The notes below the pieces were generated by a model, which was not told the origin of the DNA, searched no databases, and worked only from the letters and a program-made list of their open reading frames with translations. This document shows, in pieces, positions 34,985-43,559 of a stretch of 64,000 bases of DNA. Origin of the DNA: Aneurinibacillus aneurinilyticus ATCC 12856 (GTDB lineage: Bacteria; Bacillota; Bacilli; Aneurinibacillales; Aneurinibacillaceae); the NCBI RefSeq assembly GCF_000466385.1, contig NZ_KE952782.1:1-64000 (forward strand), written 5' to 3'. Position 1 is the first letter of the stretch. Each line of letters starts with the position of its first letter. The position numbers were made by a program, and so were the translations under genes.

Positions 34985-35036
34985 GGTTTTTAATCCCCCT
35001 TGCAACCGCAATTTCTTAGGTTTAGATGCTCTTATT

Positions 35037-35098
35037 CTGTGAGGGTTGAAAAAGGATTACTCATTCGTTTTGTGAATCGATCATTTTACATCTCACAG
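35037..35098 (-). promoter_or_regulatory. Stem-loop in the pdxK leader
   Basis: CTGTGAG and CTCACAG enclose about 48 bases that contain a smaller GATTC/GAAT hairpin, roughly 55-115 bases before the pdxK start. It may be a cis-regulatory RNA domain. It matches no class I recognise. Confidence 0.3.
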
Positions 35099-35242
35099 GC
35101 GGTTTTATTTTTATTATAACAATCGTTACGAAGAGTACAATCAAAAAGAGAAACAAGTTTATCTTTTCAAAATTTTCCCTCCGCCTCATATTGTCCTATT
35201 GCAAAAGTGAATAATGATATGGTATTATTTTTTTTGTATTAA

Positions 35243-35258
35243 TTAGACGATGGTCAAT
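35243..35258. promoter_or_regulatory. TetR-type operator before the tetR gene
   Basis: TTAGACGATGGTCAAT, an imperfect palindrome centred on GAT, lies 25 bases before the TTG start of the TetR gene. It matches 13 of 16 bases of the site at 35875-35890 before the epimerase gene. This suggests autoregulation plus control of the next operon. Confidence 0.5.
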
Positions 35259-35282
35259 TAACCTAATAATGAGGTGGTTGAT

Positions 35283-35855
35283 TTGGCAGCAAGAAGAGCA
35301 GTAGATCAGGAACTTACAAGAGAGCGGATTTTAGATGCAGCAAGGGAACTATTTGTTACTCACGGATATAGAAATGTTTCTATGCGTCAAATCGCGAGGG
35401 AGTTAGGCTATAGTCACGGTTCAATTTATTATCATTTTGAGAACAAAGCGGAGCTTTTCTACGCATTGCTTAGTGAAGGTTTTGCGTTGCTAAGTCAAAG
35501 GTTCCACGAAATTATGAGATGTGAAGAACGGACCCCAAAAGTAAAATTAGAGGATATTCTGCTGGGATTCATTGAATTCGGACTGACTCATCAGAGTCAT
35601 TATGAAATTATGTTTTTGATAAAGGATGAAGAAGTAAGAAGCTGTTTGCGACAAGAGCCGAACGAGAGCTATGAACAATTTGCGAGTGCAGTATATACAT
35701 TGAGTGGGGAGAAAGCTGATATATCAAGAATATGGTCCGTCTTTTTGTCCCTTCATGGTTTTGTTTCGCATTATTACAAGACAGAACAAACCTTTTCCGA
35801 TGTTGAGTCTGCCGCTAAGGCGCATGTTCGTTTTCTGTTAGGTATATTGCAATAA
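35283..35855 (+). CDS. TetR-family transcriptional regulator
   Basis: 190 aa. The N-terminal TetR helix-turn-helix is RERILDAARELFVTHGYRNV, then SMRQIARELGYSHGSIYYHF and ENKAELFYALLSEGF (about 12-62). The C-terminal ligand domain is of the common TetR_C type. TTG 35283 is chosen because GAGGTGG lies 5 bases upstream, whereas GTG 35274 lies inside that ribosome binding site. Near-identical palindromic sites before this gene and before the following epimerase-DUF72 pair suggest it represses both. Confidence 0.88.
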   Translation: MAARRAVDQELTRERILDAARELFVTHGYRNVSMRQIARELGYSHGSIYYHFENKAELFYALLSEGFALLSQRFHEIMRCEERTPKVKLEDILLGFIEFGLTHQSHYEIMFLIKDEEVRSCLRQEPNESYEQFASAVYTLSGEKADISRIWSVFLSLHGFVSHYYKTEQTFSDVESAAKAHVRFLLGILQ

Positions 35856-35874
35856 AAAATTTTTTTGGGTTTAA

Positions 35875-35890
35875 TTGAACGATGGTTAAT
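35875..35890. promoter_or_regulatory. TetR-type operator before the epimerase operon
   Basis: TTGAACGATGGTTAAT, with arms TTGAAC/GGTTAA around GAT. It is the second copy of the site found before tetR and lies about 110 bases before the epimerase start. Confidence 0.5.
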
Positions 35891-35949
35891 AAAATAAAGC
35901 TTATATCAGCGGGATCTTAGGGGCAGTTATCCTTTATGTAGTGTACTTG

Positions 35950-35983
35950 AGAGGGGATTTTACTGCCAGTTGGACCGGGATAA
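35950..35983 (+). promoter_or_regulatory. Leader sequence shared with the flavodoxin-like gene leader
   Basis: Ends in GTTGGACCGGGATAA (35969-35983), matching 14 of 15 bases at 33021-33035, with weaker similarity over the preceding 19 bases. It is placed 20-50 bases before the epimerase start. Confidence 0.3.
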
Positions 35984-36001
35984 AAATGGGAGATGATACG
36001 A

Positions 36002-36943
36002 ATGAGAAAAGCATTAGTACTGGGTGCTTCAGGCGGAATGGGATATGCACTTGTAAAGGAGTTGGCGGAGCAGGGTGTTCAAACGGTGGCTTTAGCTAGA
36101 ACAGAAGAAAAACTCAACAGGCTGTTTAAAGAAATGGAAAATGTCCGCATTGCGGTGGGAAATGTGAATAAAATCGAAGACATCATAGATGCGGGAAAAG
36201 ATGTAGATGTAATCTTTCATGCAGTTAATATCCCGTATCCGGAATGGGCGACAGGGCAATCTATTATTATGGAAAATATATTGGCCGCGGCTAAAGCTTT
36301 AAAGGCGAAGCTGGCAATTGTAGATAATATTTATGCATACGGAAGAGGAGATGGAAGGAAAATCGACGAAAGCTATCCTAAACGTCCACATACGAAAAAA
36401 GGCAACATCCGCCTTGAAATGGAACATATGGTTAATCAGGCCAGAGAGCGGGGCGTTCAATCTCTTATTGCGCATTTTCCGGACTTCTATGGTCCTCATG
36501 CGTCGAACACTGTCTTGCATCATACACTGGAGACGATACTGTCAGGTAAGAGAGCAATATTTGTTGGAAGACAGGATGTAGAGAGGGAGTATATTTTCAC
36601 GCCGGATGGCGCAAAGGCTCTTGTCACATTAGCGATGCGGGAGGAAGCGTACGGACAAAATTGGAACATTCCGGGCTATGGAGTCATCTCCGGTCATCAG
36701 ATAATTGCTATTATAAAGGAGATAACCGGTTATCGTGGAAAAGTAATGACCGTAGGCAAGGGGATGATCACATTTATCGGTTTATTCAACAAAATGATGT
36801 GGGAAGTAAGAGAAATGATGTATTTAATGGAAGAGCCTGTTGTTTTATCAGGTGACAAATATAAGACACAGATTGGACCGCTCCCGGCAACGCCATACGA
36901 GGAAGGGATAAGACGGACGCTGGAGTGGATGAAGGAGGTATAA
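36002..36943 (+). CDS. NAD(P)-dependent epimerase/dehydratase-like (extended SDR) protein
   Basis: A 313-aa Rossmann-fold protein. The nucleotide-binding loop is LGASGGMGYALV, the DVIFHAVNIPYPEW segment follows strand 4, and VDNIYAYGRG has the Tyr of the atypical SDR active site without a clear YxxxK. The C-terminal part has WNIPGYGVISGHQI. It resembles NAD-epimerase-like proteins of unknown substrate. ATG 36002 gives 9-base spacing from GGGAG; 35993 would overlap it. It is followed 10 bases later by a DUF72 gene and preceded by a TetR-type operator. Confidence 0.8.
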   Translation: MRKALVLGASGGMGYALVKELAEQGVQTVALARTEEKLNRLFKEMENVRIAVGNVNKIEDIIDAGKDVDVIFHAVNIPYPEWATGQSIIMENILAAAKALKAKLAIVDNIYAYGRGDGRKIDESYPKRPHTKKGNIRLEMEHMVNQARERGVQSLIAHFPDFYGPHASNTVLHHTLETILSGKRAIFVGRQDVEREYIFTPDGAKALVTLAMREEAYGQNWNIPGYGVISGHQIIAIIKEITGYRGKVMTVGKGMITFIGLFNKMMWEVREMMYLMEEPVVLSGDKYKTQIGPLPATPYEEGIRRTLEWMKEV

Positions 36944-36952
36944 GCATACACC

Positions 36953-37798
36953 ATGATTTTGGTCGGTTTGACGGGTTGGGGCGATCATGATAACTTATAT
37001 ATCGATAAGATACCAAGCTCGGATAAATTGCAGGTATATAGTTCTTATTTTCCTGTTGTAGAAGTGGATAGTTCGTTTTATGCTGTACAGCCGGTAAAAA
37101 ATTATGTAAAGTGGGTTCGGGATACACCAGAACGTTTTGGCTTTATCGTTAAAGCGTATCAGGGAATGACAGGGCACCTTCGAGGCGAGAATCCGTTTGA
37201 AAGCATGGGAGAGATGTTTGACGCATTTAAGAGGTCCATAGAGCCGGTATTAGAGGCTGGAAAGCTGAAAGCCGTACTGTTTCAGTATCCACCCTGGTTT
37301 GATTGCACACAGAAGAATGTAGGCATTCTCCGCTATACGAAAGAGAAGATGGAAGGCATTCCGGTTGCACTCGAATTCCGTCACCAGAGCTGGTTTGCGC
37401 CTCGTATGAGAGAGAATACGCTGGCATTTATGGAACGGGATGGCTGGATACATAGCATTTGTGATGAGCCACAGGCGGGAGTTGGCTCTGTTCCGACTGT
37501 CCTGCATCCGACCCACCCGGAATTGACAATTGTGCGGTTCCATGGACGTAACGTATCCGGATGGCATAGCAGTGGCCAACCAAATTGGCGAGACGTTCGT
37601 TATCTGTACCGCTACAGCACAGATGAACTAAAAGAATGGAAAGATAAACTTGAATTCCTTCAAACAAAATCCAAAGAAATATGTGTAGTGTTCAACAATA
37701 ACTCTGGTGGCGATGCGGCCGACAATGCGAAGGAAATGATGGAACTTCTTGGGGTTGAGTACCAGGATTTAGGACCTCACCAATTGAAACTTTTTTAA
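36953..37798 (+). CDS. DUF72-family protein (YunF-like)
   Basis: A 281-aa TIM-barrel-like protein of the DUF72 family. It has the family start VGLTGWGDHDNLY, YFPVVEVDSSFYAVQP, LFQYPPWFDC, ALEFRHQSWF, VRFHGRN and the C-terminal VVFNNNSGGDAADNAKEM. The molecular function of DUF72 is not established. It is co-transcribed with the epimerase-like gene and thus probably in the same TetR regulon. Confidence 0.85.
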   Translation: MILVGLTGWGDHDNLYIDKIPSSDKLQVYSSYFPVVEVDSSFYAVQPVKNYVKWVRDTPERFGFIVKAYQGMTGHLRGENPFESMGEMFDAFKRSIEPVLEAGKLKAVLFQYPPWFDCTQKNVGILRYTKEKMEGIPVALEFRHQSWFAPRMRENTLAFMERDGWIHSICDEPQAGVGSVPTVLHPTHPELTIVRFHGRNVSGWHSSGQPNWRDVRYLYRYSTDELKEWKDKLEFLQTKSKEICVVFNNNSGGDAADNAKEMMELLGVEYQDLGPHQLKLF

Positions 37799-37833
37799 CT
37801 AAAGTGCAAAAAAATTTAGATGAATACTAAACT

Positions 37834-37892
37834 AAAAAAGGAAGAAAAGAGTTTGTAATTGGTAATTTACGGACTTTTTTTCTTCCTTTTTA
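37834..37892 (+). terminator. Terminator after the DUF72 gene
   Basis: AAAAAGGAAGAAAA and TTTTCTTCCTTTTT arms around an approximately 27-base loop, ending in T-rich sequence. Confidence 0.7.
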
Positions 37893-38144
37893 TTGAATTA
37901 AAAACTTTTTTCTTCATATATGAAATATTTATGAAATTAATTTGTGAATTTTTCTTGTCGATTTTGTTACAAGGTCACTGTTATGCGGTAACTCTGCTAT
38001 AATAGGCGTCGCATCCTAACTTTATTAGTATTAGCACCATGAAAAGGGGAGTAAAATAAAGGAAATTTACGTACAGAAAATTGCATGTAAAAAATGGATG
38101 TATAGCGTCTTAAGGAATACAGAAGGGAGGTAACTGGAGCAGTT
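37893..38144 (+). promoter_or_regulatory. Upstream region of the qox operon
   Basis: No gene is visible. A perfect TATAAT lies at 37998-38003 but has only a poor -35 (TCACTG at 17 bases). Upstream is a loose inverted repeat, GTTAC-N17-GTAAC (37966-37992). A weak -35 with a symmetric site suggests activator-dependent transcription, which is inference. GAAGGGAGG precedes the qoxA start. Confidence 0.35.
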
Positions 38145-39014
38145 ATGACTAAAAAAGGTCTTGTGAAATTAGGTGCAATATTACCTTTTTTGCTGCTATT
38201 GCTCACTGGTTGTACAGAAAAAATCGATGTTCTAGACCCTAAAGGGCCGGTTGCGCAGGAACAGTATAACCTGATTCTTTGGTCTTTCGCACTGGTATCG
38301 CTTGTATTGATCGTTGTATTTGTCTTGTTTACCATTATTCTCATTCGTTACCGTGAGAGACCGGATAATATGGATTATGAGCCGCCGGATACACATGGAA
38401 ATACCAAATTGGAGATTCTGTGGACGTTGATTCCGGTTATTATTGTTATGGCTCTTGCTATTCCGACTGTTCAAATTACGTACGGATTGGAGAAAAAACC
38501 TGAGCAAGAACCAATGAAAATCCAGGTAGTTGCAGCAGACTGGAAATGGATTTTCAAGTATCCTGAGCAAGGAATTGAAACAGTAAACTATGTTAATATT
38601 CCAGCGGGACAAAAGATTAACTTCCAGCTTGACTCAACGGCAAATATGAATTCTTTCTGGGTGCCAAAGCTGGGCGGACAGGAATACACGATGCCTGGAC
38701 ATACCGGTTATCTTATGTTGCAGGCTGATGAACCAGGTGAATTCGACGGAAAGAGCGCTAACTTTACGGGTGAGGGATTTGCGCATATGAACTTTAAAGT
38801 GATTGCGCAAAAACCTGAGGACTTCGATAAGTGGGCTAGAGAAACAAAAGCAACAGCACCAAAGCTGACTGATGAGAAATTCCAAGAAATTATTAAAAAA
38901 GGCATACTGGAAGAACGTCTGACATTCTCCGGTACACATGACGATTCGGTAATTGAAACCGTACATCAATACCGCAAAAAAACTGGCGAGTCTGGTGGCC
39001 ATGAGCAACATTAA
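38145..39014 (+). CDS. qoxA: Cytochrome aa3 quinol oxidase subunit II
   Basis: A 289-aa lipoprotein with lipobox LLTGC (Cys about 22), two membrane helices (about 40-65 and 85-110) and a cupredoxin-like outer domain (VVAADWKWIFKYPEQGIETV, then PGHTGYLMLQADEPGEF). The CuA-binding Cys pair is absent. The only cysteine is the lipid-attachment one, which marks a quinol rather than cytochrome-c oxidase. First gene of qoxABCD, the terminal oxidase that reduces oxygen and pumps protons. Confidence 0.95.
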   Translation: MTKKGLVKLGAILPFLLLLLTGCTEKIDVLDPKGPVAQEQYNLILWSFALVSLVLIVVFVLFTIILIRYRERPDNMDYEPPDTHGNTKLEILWTLIPVIIVMALAIPTVQITYGLEKKPEQEPMKIQVVAADWKWIFKYPEQGIETVNYVNIPAGQKINFQLDSTANMNSFWVPKLGGQEYTMPGHTGYLMLQADEPGEFDGKSANFTGEGFAHMNFKVIAQKPEDFDKWARETKATAPKLTDEKFQEIIKKGILEERLTFSGTHDDSVIETVHQYRKKTGESGGHEQH

Positions 39015-39048
39015 TACATTAACTTTTTGACGGAAGGAGGAAGGAAAA

Positions 39049-40971
39049 GTGCGTTGGGATGAATTTTTTGTAACAGGCGACCCGATGATCTACGCTGCGG
39101 ATGCTTCCATTGTGCTAGCCACAATTGCAATCGTAGCTGTACTAACGTACTTTAAGAAGTGGAAATGGCTCTGGACAGAGTGGCTTACTACCGTTGATCA
39201 TAAGAAAATCGGTATCATGTATATTCTTGCCGCTCTTTTGATGATGTTCCGGGGTGGAGTAGATGGATTGCTCATGCGTATCCAATTGGCTGCACCGGAA
39301 ATGAAATTCTTAGAGTCTGAGCACTATAACCAAATCTTTACTACACACGGTACGATCATGATTCTTTTCATGGCGATGCCGTTTATTTTCGGTATGATTA
39401 ACGTCGCGATGCCGCTACAAATCGGTGCCCGTGACGTTGCGTATCCTTGGCTGAACGCTTTGAGCTTCTGGCTCTTCTTCGCGGGTGCGATGCTGTTCAA
39501 CCTTTCATTCGTTATTGGTGGTTCTCCTGATGCCGGATGGACCAGCTATACGCCGCTGGCTAGTCTTGAGCATAGCCCAGGGGTAGGTCAGAACTATTAT
39601 TTATGGGGACTTCAGCTGTCCGGTATCGGTTCATTAGCGAGTGGTATTAACTTTATTGTGACCATTCTGCGTATGCGTGCGCCAGGTATGACATTGTCGA
39701 AAATGCCAATGTTTACTTGGTCTGTACTGATTACTTCTGTAATCATTGTGTATGCGTTTCCGATTTTGACAGTTGCTTTGGCACTGCTTACATTCGACCG
39801 GATGTTTGGAACTCACTTCTTTACGGTTGATGGTGGCGGGATGCCGATGATGTGGGTAAACTTGTTCTGGATGTGGGGTCACCCTGAGGTATATATCGTT
39901 ATTCTTCCGGCATTCGGCATTTTCTCCGAGATCGTAAGTACGTTCTCGCGGAAACGTCTGTTCGGTCATAATGCAATGGTTATCTCTATGATTGCGATTG
40001 CAGGTTTAAGCTTTATCGTATGGGCGCATCACTTCTATACGATGGGTGCAGGACCGGGTGTTAACTCATTCTTCTCGGTTTCGACGATGCTTATTGCTAT
40101 ACCTACAGGTGTTAAAATCTTTAACTGGCTGGCTACGATGTATAAAGGACGGATTAGCTTCACAGTTCCGATGCTATGGACGCTTGCGTTTATTCCTAAC
40201 TTCGTAGTTGGTGGGGTGACAGGCGTTATGCTTGCAGCCGCTCCAGCCGACTATCAGTACCATAACAGCTACTTCCTGATATCGCACTTCCACTATGTGC
40301 TAATCGGTGGTGTTGTATTCGGTATGATCGCCGGTCTGTACTATTGGTGGCCAAAACTGTTTGGTTTCAAACTGAACGAGCGTCAAGGTAAGCATGGCTT
40401 CTGGTGGTTTATGATTGGTTTTAACCTTACATTCTTCCCGCAGTACATTCTTGGTCTGATGGGAATGCCGCGCCGTATTTATATGTATACCAACACTGAC
40501 TGGAGCGCCTTAAACATGGCTTCCACAATTGGTACGTTTATGCAAGGTGTCGGTTTCTTGATTATTTGTTACAATATCTACTGGAGCATCCGTTACGCAC
40601 CGCGTACAAATGAAGCGGACCCGTGGAACGGTCGTACATTGGAGTGGGCAATTCCTTCTCCGGCTCCATATTATAACTTCTCACGCATACCTGAGATTAA
40701 AGAAATGGATCCGGTATGGTACGCTAAGAAACGCGGTGAGAAGGTGATTGACGGACCGCTTGAGAAGTTCCATATGCCAAGCAACTCTGGCGTCCCTGTT
40801 ATTATGGGCGGTTTGTTCTTTGTTTTTGGTTTCGGATTCGTCTTCGGATGGTTCTGGATGGCAATTCCAGCTTTCATCGGTATTTTGATTTGTATGGCCA
40901 CACGCTCGTTCGATTATGATGATGGCTATTATGTAAGTGTCGATGAAGTTAAGAAGATAGAGGGGGTGTAA
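39049..40971 (+). CDS. qoxB: Cytochrome aa3 quinol oxidase subunit I
   Basis: A 640-aa heme-copper oxidase catalytic subunit with 12 core plus extra helices. It shows the heme a ligand region (IFTTHGTIMILFMAMPFIFG), the CuB/Tyr site WMWGHPEVYIVILPAFG with the His-Tyr crosslink pair, HH in IVWAHHFYTMG, and HFHYVLIGG with the heme a and a3 histidines. GTG start after a GGAAGGAGGAAGG Shine-Dalgarno. Confidence 0.97.
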   Translation: MRWDEFFVTGDPMIYAADASIVLATIAIVAVLTYFKKWKWLWTEWLTTVDHKKIGIMYILAALLMMFRGGVDGLLMRIQLAAPEMKFLESEHYNQIFTTHGTIMILFMAMPFIFGMINVAMPLQIGARDVAYPWLNALSFWLFFAGAMLFNLSFVIGGSPDAGWTSYTPLASLEHSPGVGQNYYLWGLQLSGIGSLASGINFIVTILRMRAPGMTLSKMPMFTWSVLITSVIIVYAFPILTVALALLTFDRMFGTHFFTVDGGGMPMMWVNLFWMWGHPEVYIVILPAFGIFSEIVSTFSRKRLFGHNAMVISMIAIAGLSFIVWAHHFYTMGAGPGVNSFFSVSTMLIAIPTGVKIFNWLATMYKGRISFTVPMLWTLAFIPNFVVGGVTGVMLAAAPADYQYHNSYFLISHFHYVLIGGVVFGMIAGLYYWWPKLFGFKLNERQGKHGFWWFMIGFNLTFFPQYILGLMGMPRRIYMYTNTDWSALNMASTIGTFMQGVGFLIICYNIYWSIRYAPRTNEADPWNGRTLEWAIPSPAPYYNFSRIPEIKEMDPVWYAKKRGEKVIDGPLEKFHMPSNSGVPVIMGGLFFVFGFGFVFGWFWMAIPAFIGILICMATRSFDYDDGYYVSVDEVKKIEGV

Positions 40972-40974
40972 CGA

Positions 40975-41589
40975 ATGGCAGCACACGTTGATCCTGGTTA
41001 CAAAGGACCTCTCGAATACAGTACAGAAGAAAGCAGAATGAATATTCTCGGTTTCTGGATTTTCTTGGGGGCTGAGTTTGTTCTCTTCTCGTGTCTGTTT
41101 GCAATGTACATTATTTTGCAAGGAAGTACAGCAGGCGGACCGACACCGAAAGAATTGTTTGAGTTCAAAAGTATGCTTATCCAAACCCTTTTGCTTTTGA
41201 CAAGTAGCTTTACCTGCGGTTTGGCCATTCATGAAATGCGCCGCGGCAAATCGAAAGGGCTTGCGATCTGGTTAATTATTACCTTACTCTTGGGTCTTGG
41301 CTTCCTGTACATGGAGATCGAAGAGTTCTTGCTCTATGTTAACCATGAGGGAGCTACATGGGGTACGAGCGCGTTCCTGTCCTCCTTCTTCGTGTTGGTG
41401 GGTACGCATGGAGCGCACGTAACTCTCGGTTCTCTCTGGATGATAGGTATTATCATCCAAGTGCTACAGCGCGGTCTTACGCCGAGAACGACACGTAAAG
41501 CGTTCATTATTGGTCTGTACTGGCACTTCCTGGACGTTATGTGGGTTTTCATCTTTACGGTCGTATACTTGACAGGAATGGTGGTGTAA
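40975..41589 (+). CDS. qoxC: Cytochrome aa3 quinol oxidase subunit III
   Basis: 204 aa, five predicted helices, with subunit-III sequences NILGFWIFLGAEFVLFSCLF and FVLVGTHGAHVTLGSLWMIG. The spacing of 3 bases after qoxB and a GAGGGGGTG ribosome binding site within the qoxB end indicate tight coupling. Confidence 0.95.
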   Translation: MAAHVDPGYKGPLEYSTEESRMNILGFWIFLGAEFVLFSCLFAMYIILQGSTAGGPTPKELFEFKSMLIQTLLLLTSSFTCGLAIHEMRRGKSKGLAIWLIITLLLGLGFLYMEIEEFLLYVNHEGATWGTSAFLSSFFVLVGTHGAHVTLGSLWMIGIIIQVLQRGLTPRTTRKAFIIGLYWHFLDVMWVFIFTVVYLTGMVV

Positions 41590-41592
41590 TCG

Positions 41593-41937
41593 ATGGCTTC
41601 ACATAATGATAATGGCGAACAATATGTAGAAGAACATGATCATCATGGCTTTCCTTGGAGTCACGTTATCGGTTTTATCTTGTCGCTCGTGTTGACCGGC
41701 GCTGCATTTTGGGCTATGCTCGTTTCCGGATTGTCTGTGAATGTAGCCATCGGTGTTAGCTTAGTACTGGCGATTCTGCAGGTATTCGTTCAGTTGTATA
41801 TGTTTATGCACATTCGTGAAAGTAAATCTGCTATTTTCCAAAAGGGAGGCATTTACTTCGGCCTGTTTGTAGCCTTTACGGTTGTGTTTGGTTCCATCTT
41901 CGTTATGTGGTATGTGTTGATGAACCATACGTATTAA
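41593..41937 (+). CDS. qoxD: Cytochrome aa3 quinol oxidase subunit IV
   Basis: 114 aa with three helices: HVIGFILSLVLTGAAFWAML, an Ile/Val-rich second helix followed by FVQLYMFMHIRESKS, and FGLFVAFTVVFGSIFVMWYV. Fourth and last gene of qoxABCD, with a terminator 14 bases later. Confidence 0.93.
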   Translation: MASHNDNGEQYVEEHDHHGFPWSHVIGFILSLVLTGAAFWAMLVSGLSVNVAIGVSLVLAILQVFVQLYMFMHIRESKSAIFQKGGIYFGLFVAFTVVFGSIFVMWYVLMNHTY

Positions 41938-41950
41938 TTTAATGATAAGA

Positions 41951-41988
41951 AAGCGGGTTGCTATAAATGAAGCAGCCCGCTTTTTTGT
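41951..41988 (+). terminator. Terminator of the qox operon
   Basis: AGCGGGTTGCT and AGCAGCCCGCT arms (10 of 11 pairs), followed by six T. Confidence 0.88.
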
Positions 41989-42045
41989 TTTTGATAATGT
42001 TGTGGTAAAAATAAGGAAAAGACATATCAGATGAGGTGGATAGCT

Positions 42046-42177
42046 ATGATACATACGTTTGAAATGAAAACGTCGCAGCGTGACCAATTTACTGAAATTA
42101 CGGATAAAGTGCGTGAACTTATAGCACAGCAACATGTGCAGAACGGTGTGGTAACAGTGTATTGTCCTCAGGACTAG
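42046..42177 (+). pseudogene. N-terminal relic of a YjbQ/UPF0047-family gene
   Basis: The 43 codons after a GAGGTGG ribosome binding site encode MIHTFEMKTSQRDQFTEITD and then VRELIAQQ..VVTVYCPQD before TAG. This matches the first third of the YjbQ (UPF0047) family, which continues after VYCP with HTTAG and about 95 more residues including its active-site histidines. The gene stops exactly at that motif. A short CCGAAA/TTTCGG hairpin with TTTT (42190-42208) follows. It is a truncated, probably inactive gene. Confidence 0.65.
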
Positions 42178-42270
42178 TCAGGCCCATTACCGAAAGTTTT
42201 CGGCTTTTACGAAAAGATTATTTAGCTTATCATAATAAAGAATGACAAGCGCATATTATTCACGAATGGA

Positions 42271-43266
42271 GTGATGGAAAGCGTGCGTAATGAAAACATA
42301 GTTGAGCAGGGGCAGGAGCTTGCGACGTTTGCAGGAGGCTGCTTCTGGTGTATGGTCTCGCCGTTTGAAGAAATGCCGGGAATTATCAGGGTGGTATCCG
42401 GCTATACGGGTGGTCATAAGGAAAATCCCACATATGAAGAAGTATGTTCCGAGACGACAGGTCATTATGAGGCGGTACAGATTACGTATAATCCTGATGT
42501 ATTTCCGTATGACAAGCTGCTTGAACTCTACTGGCAGCAAATCGATCCGACCGACCCCGGCGGACAGTTCCACGATCGTGGACAATCGTATCAGACTGTA
42601 ATTTTTTATCATAACGAGGAACAAAAGCAAAAGGCGGAAGCTTCTAAAAAGTCCTTAGAAGAGAGTGGGCGATTCAGTCAGCCGATTGTAACGAAGATTC
42701 TACCTGCCTCCCCCTTTTATCCGGCCGAAGAATACCATCAGGCATACCATAGAAAAAATCCGTTGCATTATAGGATGTACCGTAAAGGCTCGGGCCGCGA
42801 AGCATTTATCGAAGAGAATTGGGGCCAGAAACGGAATAAAGAACTGTTGAAGAAAAAGCTAACGCCTATGCAGTATGAGGTAACACAAAATAATGGTACA
42901 GAACCTCCGTTCCGTAACGAGTACTGGGATAATAAACGAGAAGGCATTTATGTTGACATCGTCTCTGGAGAGCCATTGTTCAGCTCACGTGACAAATTTG
43001 ATTCGGGTTGCGGCTGGCCGAGCTTTACCAGACCGTTGCATGATGAGCGGATTGAAGAAAAGCAGGATTACAGTCACTTTATGGTACGGACCGAAGTGCG
43101 GAGCAAAGGGTCTGACTCGCATCTGGGCCACGTATTTGACGATGGACCGGCTCCTGCGGGATTACGTTATTGTATCAACTCCGCCGCACTGCGCTTCATA
43201 CCAAAAGAGGATATGGAGAAAGAAGGGTACGGTCGTTACCTGGCCATGTTCGAGAAGAATGAATAA
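42271..43266 (+). CDS. msrAB: Peptide methionine sulfoxide reductase MsrA/MsrB fusion
   Basis: A 331-aa bifunctional repair enzyme. The N-terminal MsrA has catalytic GGCFWC (Cys24), [21 protein letters not shown] and FHDRGQSYQ, and reduces Met-S-sulfoxide. The C-terminal MsrB (from about 195) has [31 protein letters not shown] and catalytic [11 protein letters not shown], and reduces Met-R-sulfoxide. The zinc CxxC pairs of some MsrBs are absent. The start is uncertain (GTG 42271, ATG 42274 or GTG 42283). Single gene. Confidence 0.95.
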   Translation: MMESVRNENIVEQGQELATFAGGCFWCMVSPFEEMPGIIRVVSGYTGGHKENPTYEEVCSETTGHYEAVQITYNPDVFPYDKLLELYWQQIDPTDPGGQFHDRGQSYQTVIFYHNEEQKQKAEASKKSLEESGRFSQPIVTKILPASPFYPAEEYHQAYHRKNPLHYRMYRKGSGREAFIEENWGQKRNKELLKKKLTPMQYEVTQNNGTEPPFRNEYWDNKREGIYVDIVSGEPLFSSRDKFDSGCGWPSFTRPLHDERIEEKQDYSHFMVRTEVRSKGSDSHLGHVFDDGPAPAGLRYCINSAALRFIPKEDMEKEGYGRYLAMFEKNE

Positions 43267-43298
43267 GTTTATGCAAAAATAAAAGTGTACCGGAAAGT

Positions 43299-43339
43299 GC
43301 GGTGTTCTGTTTCATATGAAACGGGACACCGCCTTTTTT
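43299..43339 (+). terminator. Terminator after msrAB
   Basis: GCGGTGTTCTGTTTC and GAAACGGGACACCGC pair over 13-14 positions, followed by CTTTTTT. Confidence 0.9.
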
Positions 43340-43442
43340 ATTTTGAAAAATACATTTCTTTAACAATCTATTCACTTTGCCATAACAATATCGCTGTATT
43401 GTATAAGTAACAAGTGAATAGGCCAAGGTTGGAGTCTGGGAG

Positions 43443-43540
43443 AAACCTCAAATAGAACTTACAAGAAAGCGATGCGTACGCGCGTTTATGACAGTATGTG
43501 GACGCGGCTTATGCCCTGTAATTCTATTTAAGGTTTTTTT
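43443..43540 (+). promoter_or_regulatory. GlpP-type antitermination leader
   Basis: AAACCT-C-AAATAGAA (43443-43457) pairs with TTCTATTT-A-AGGTTT (43522-43536) in 14 of 15 positions, followed by a T-run. It encloses about 64 bases with a further GCGTACGC hairpin. It sits 20 bases before the glpP start and after the segment TTGGAGTCTGGGAG (43429-43442). In Bacillus the GlpP protein with glycerol 3-phosphate allows read-through of such leader terminators. That this one is the GlpP target is inferred from position. Confidence 0.6.
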
Positions 43541-43559
43541 GTTTGAAAGGAGACGAACC

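Noticed and set aside
38145-41937. Assignment of the oxidase as a cytochrome c (caa3) oxidase
   Set aside because: Subunit II has no CuA cysteines and no heme c CxxCH motif, and the subunit sequences follow QoxABCD, so it is a quinol oxidase.
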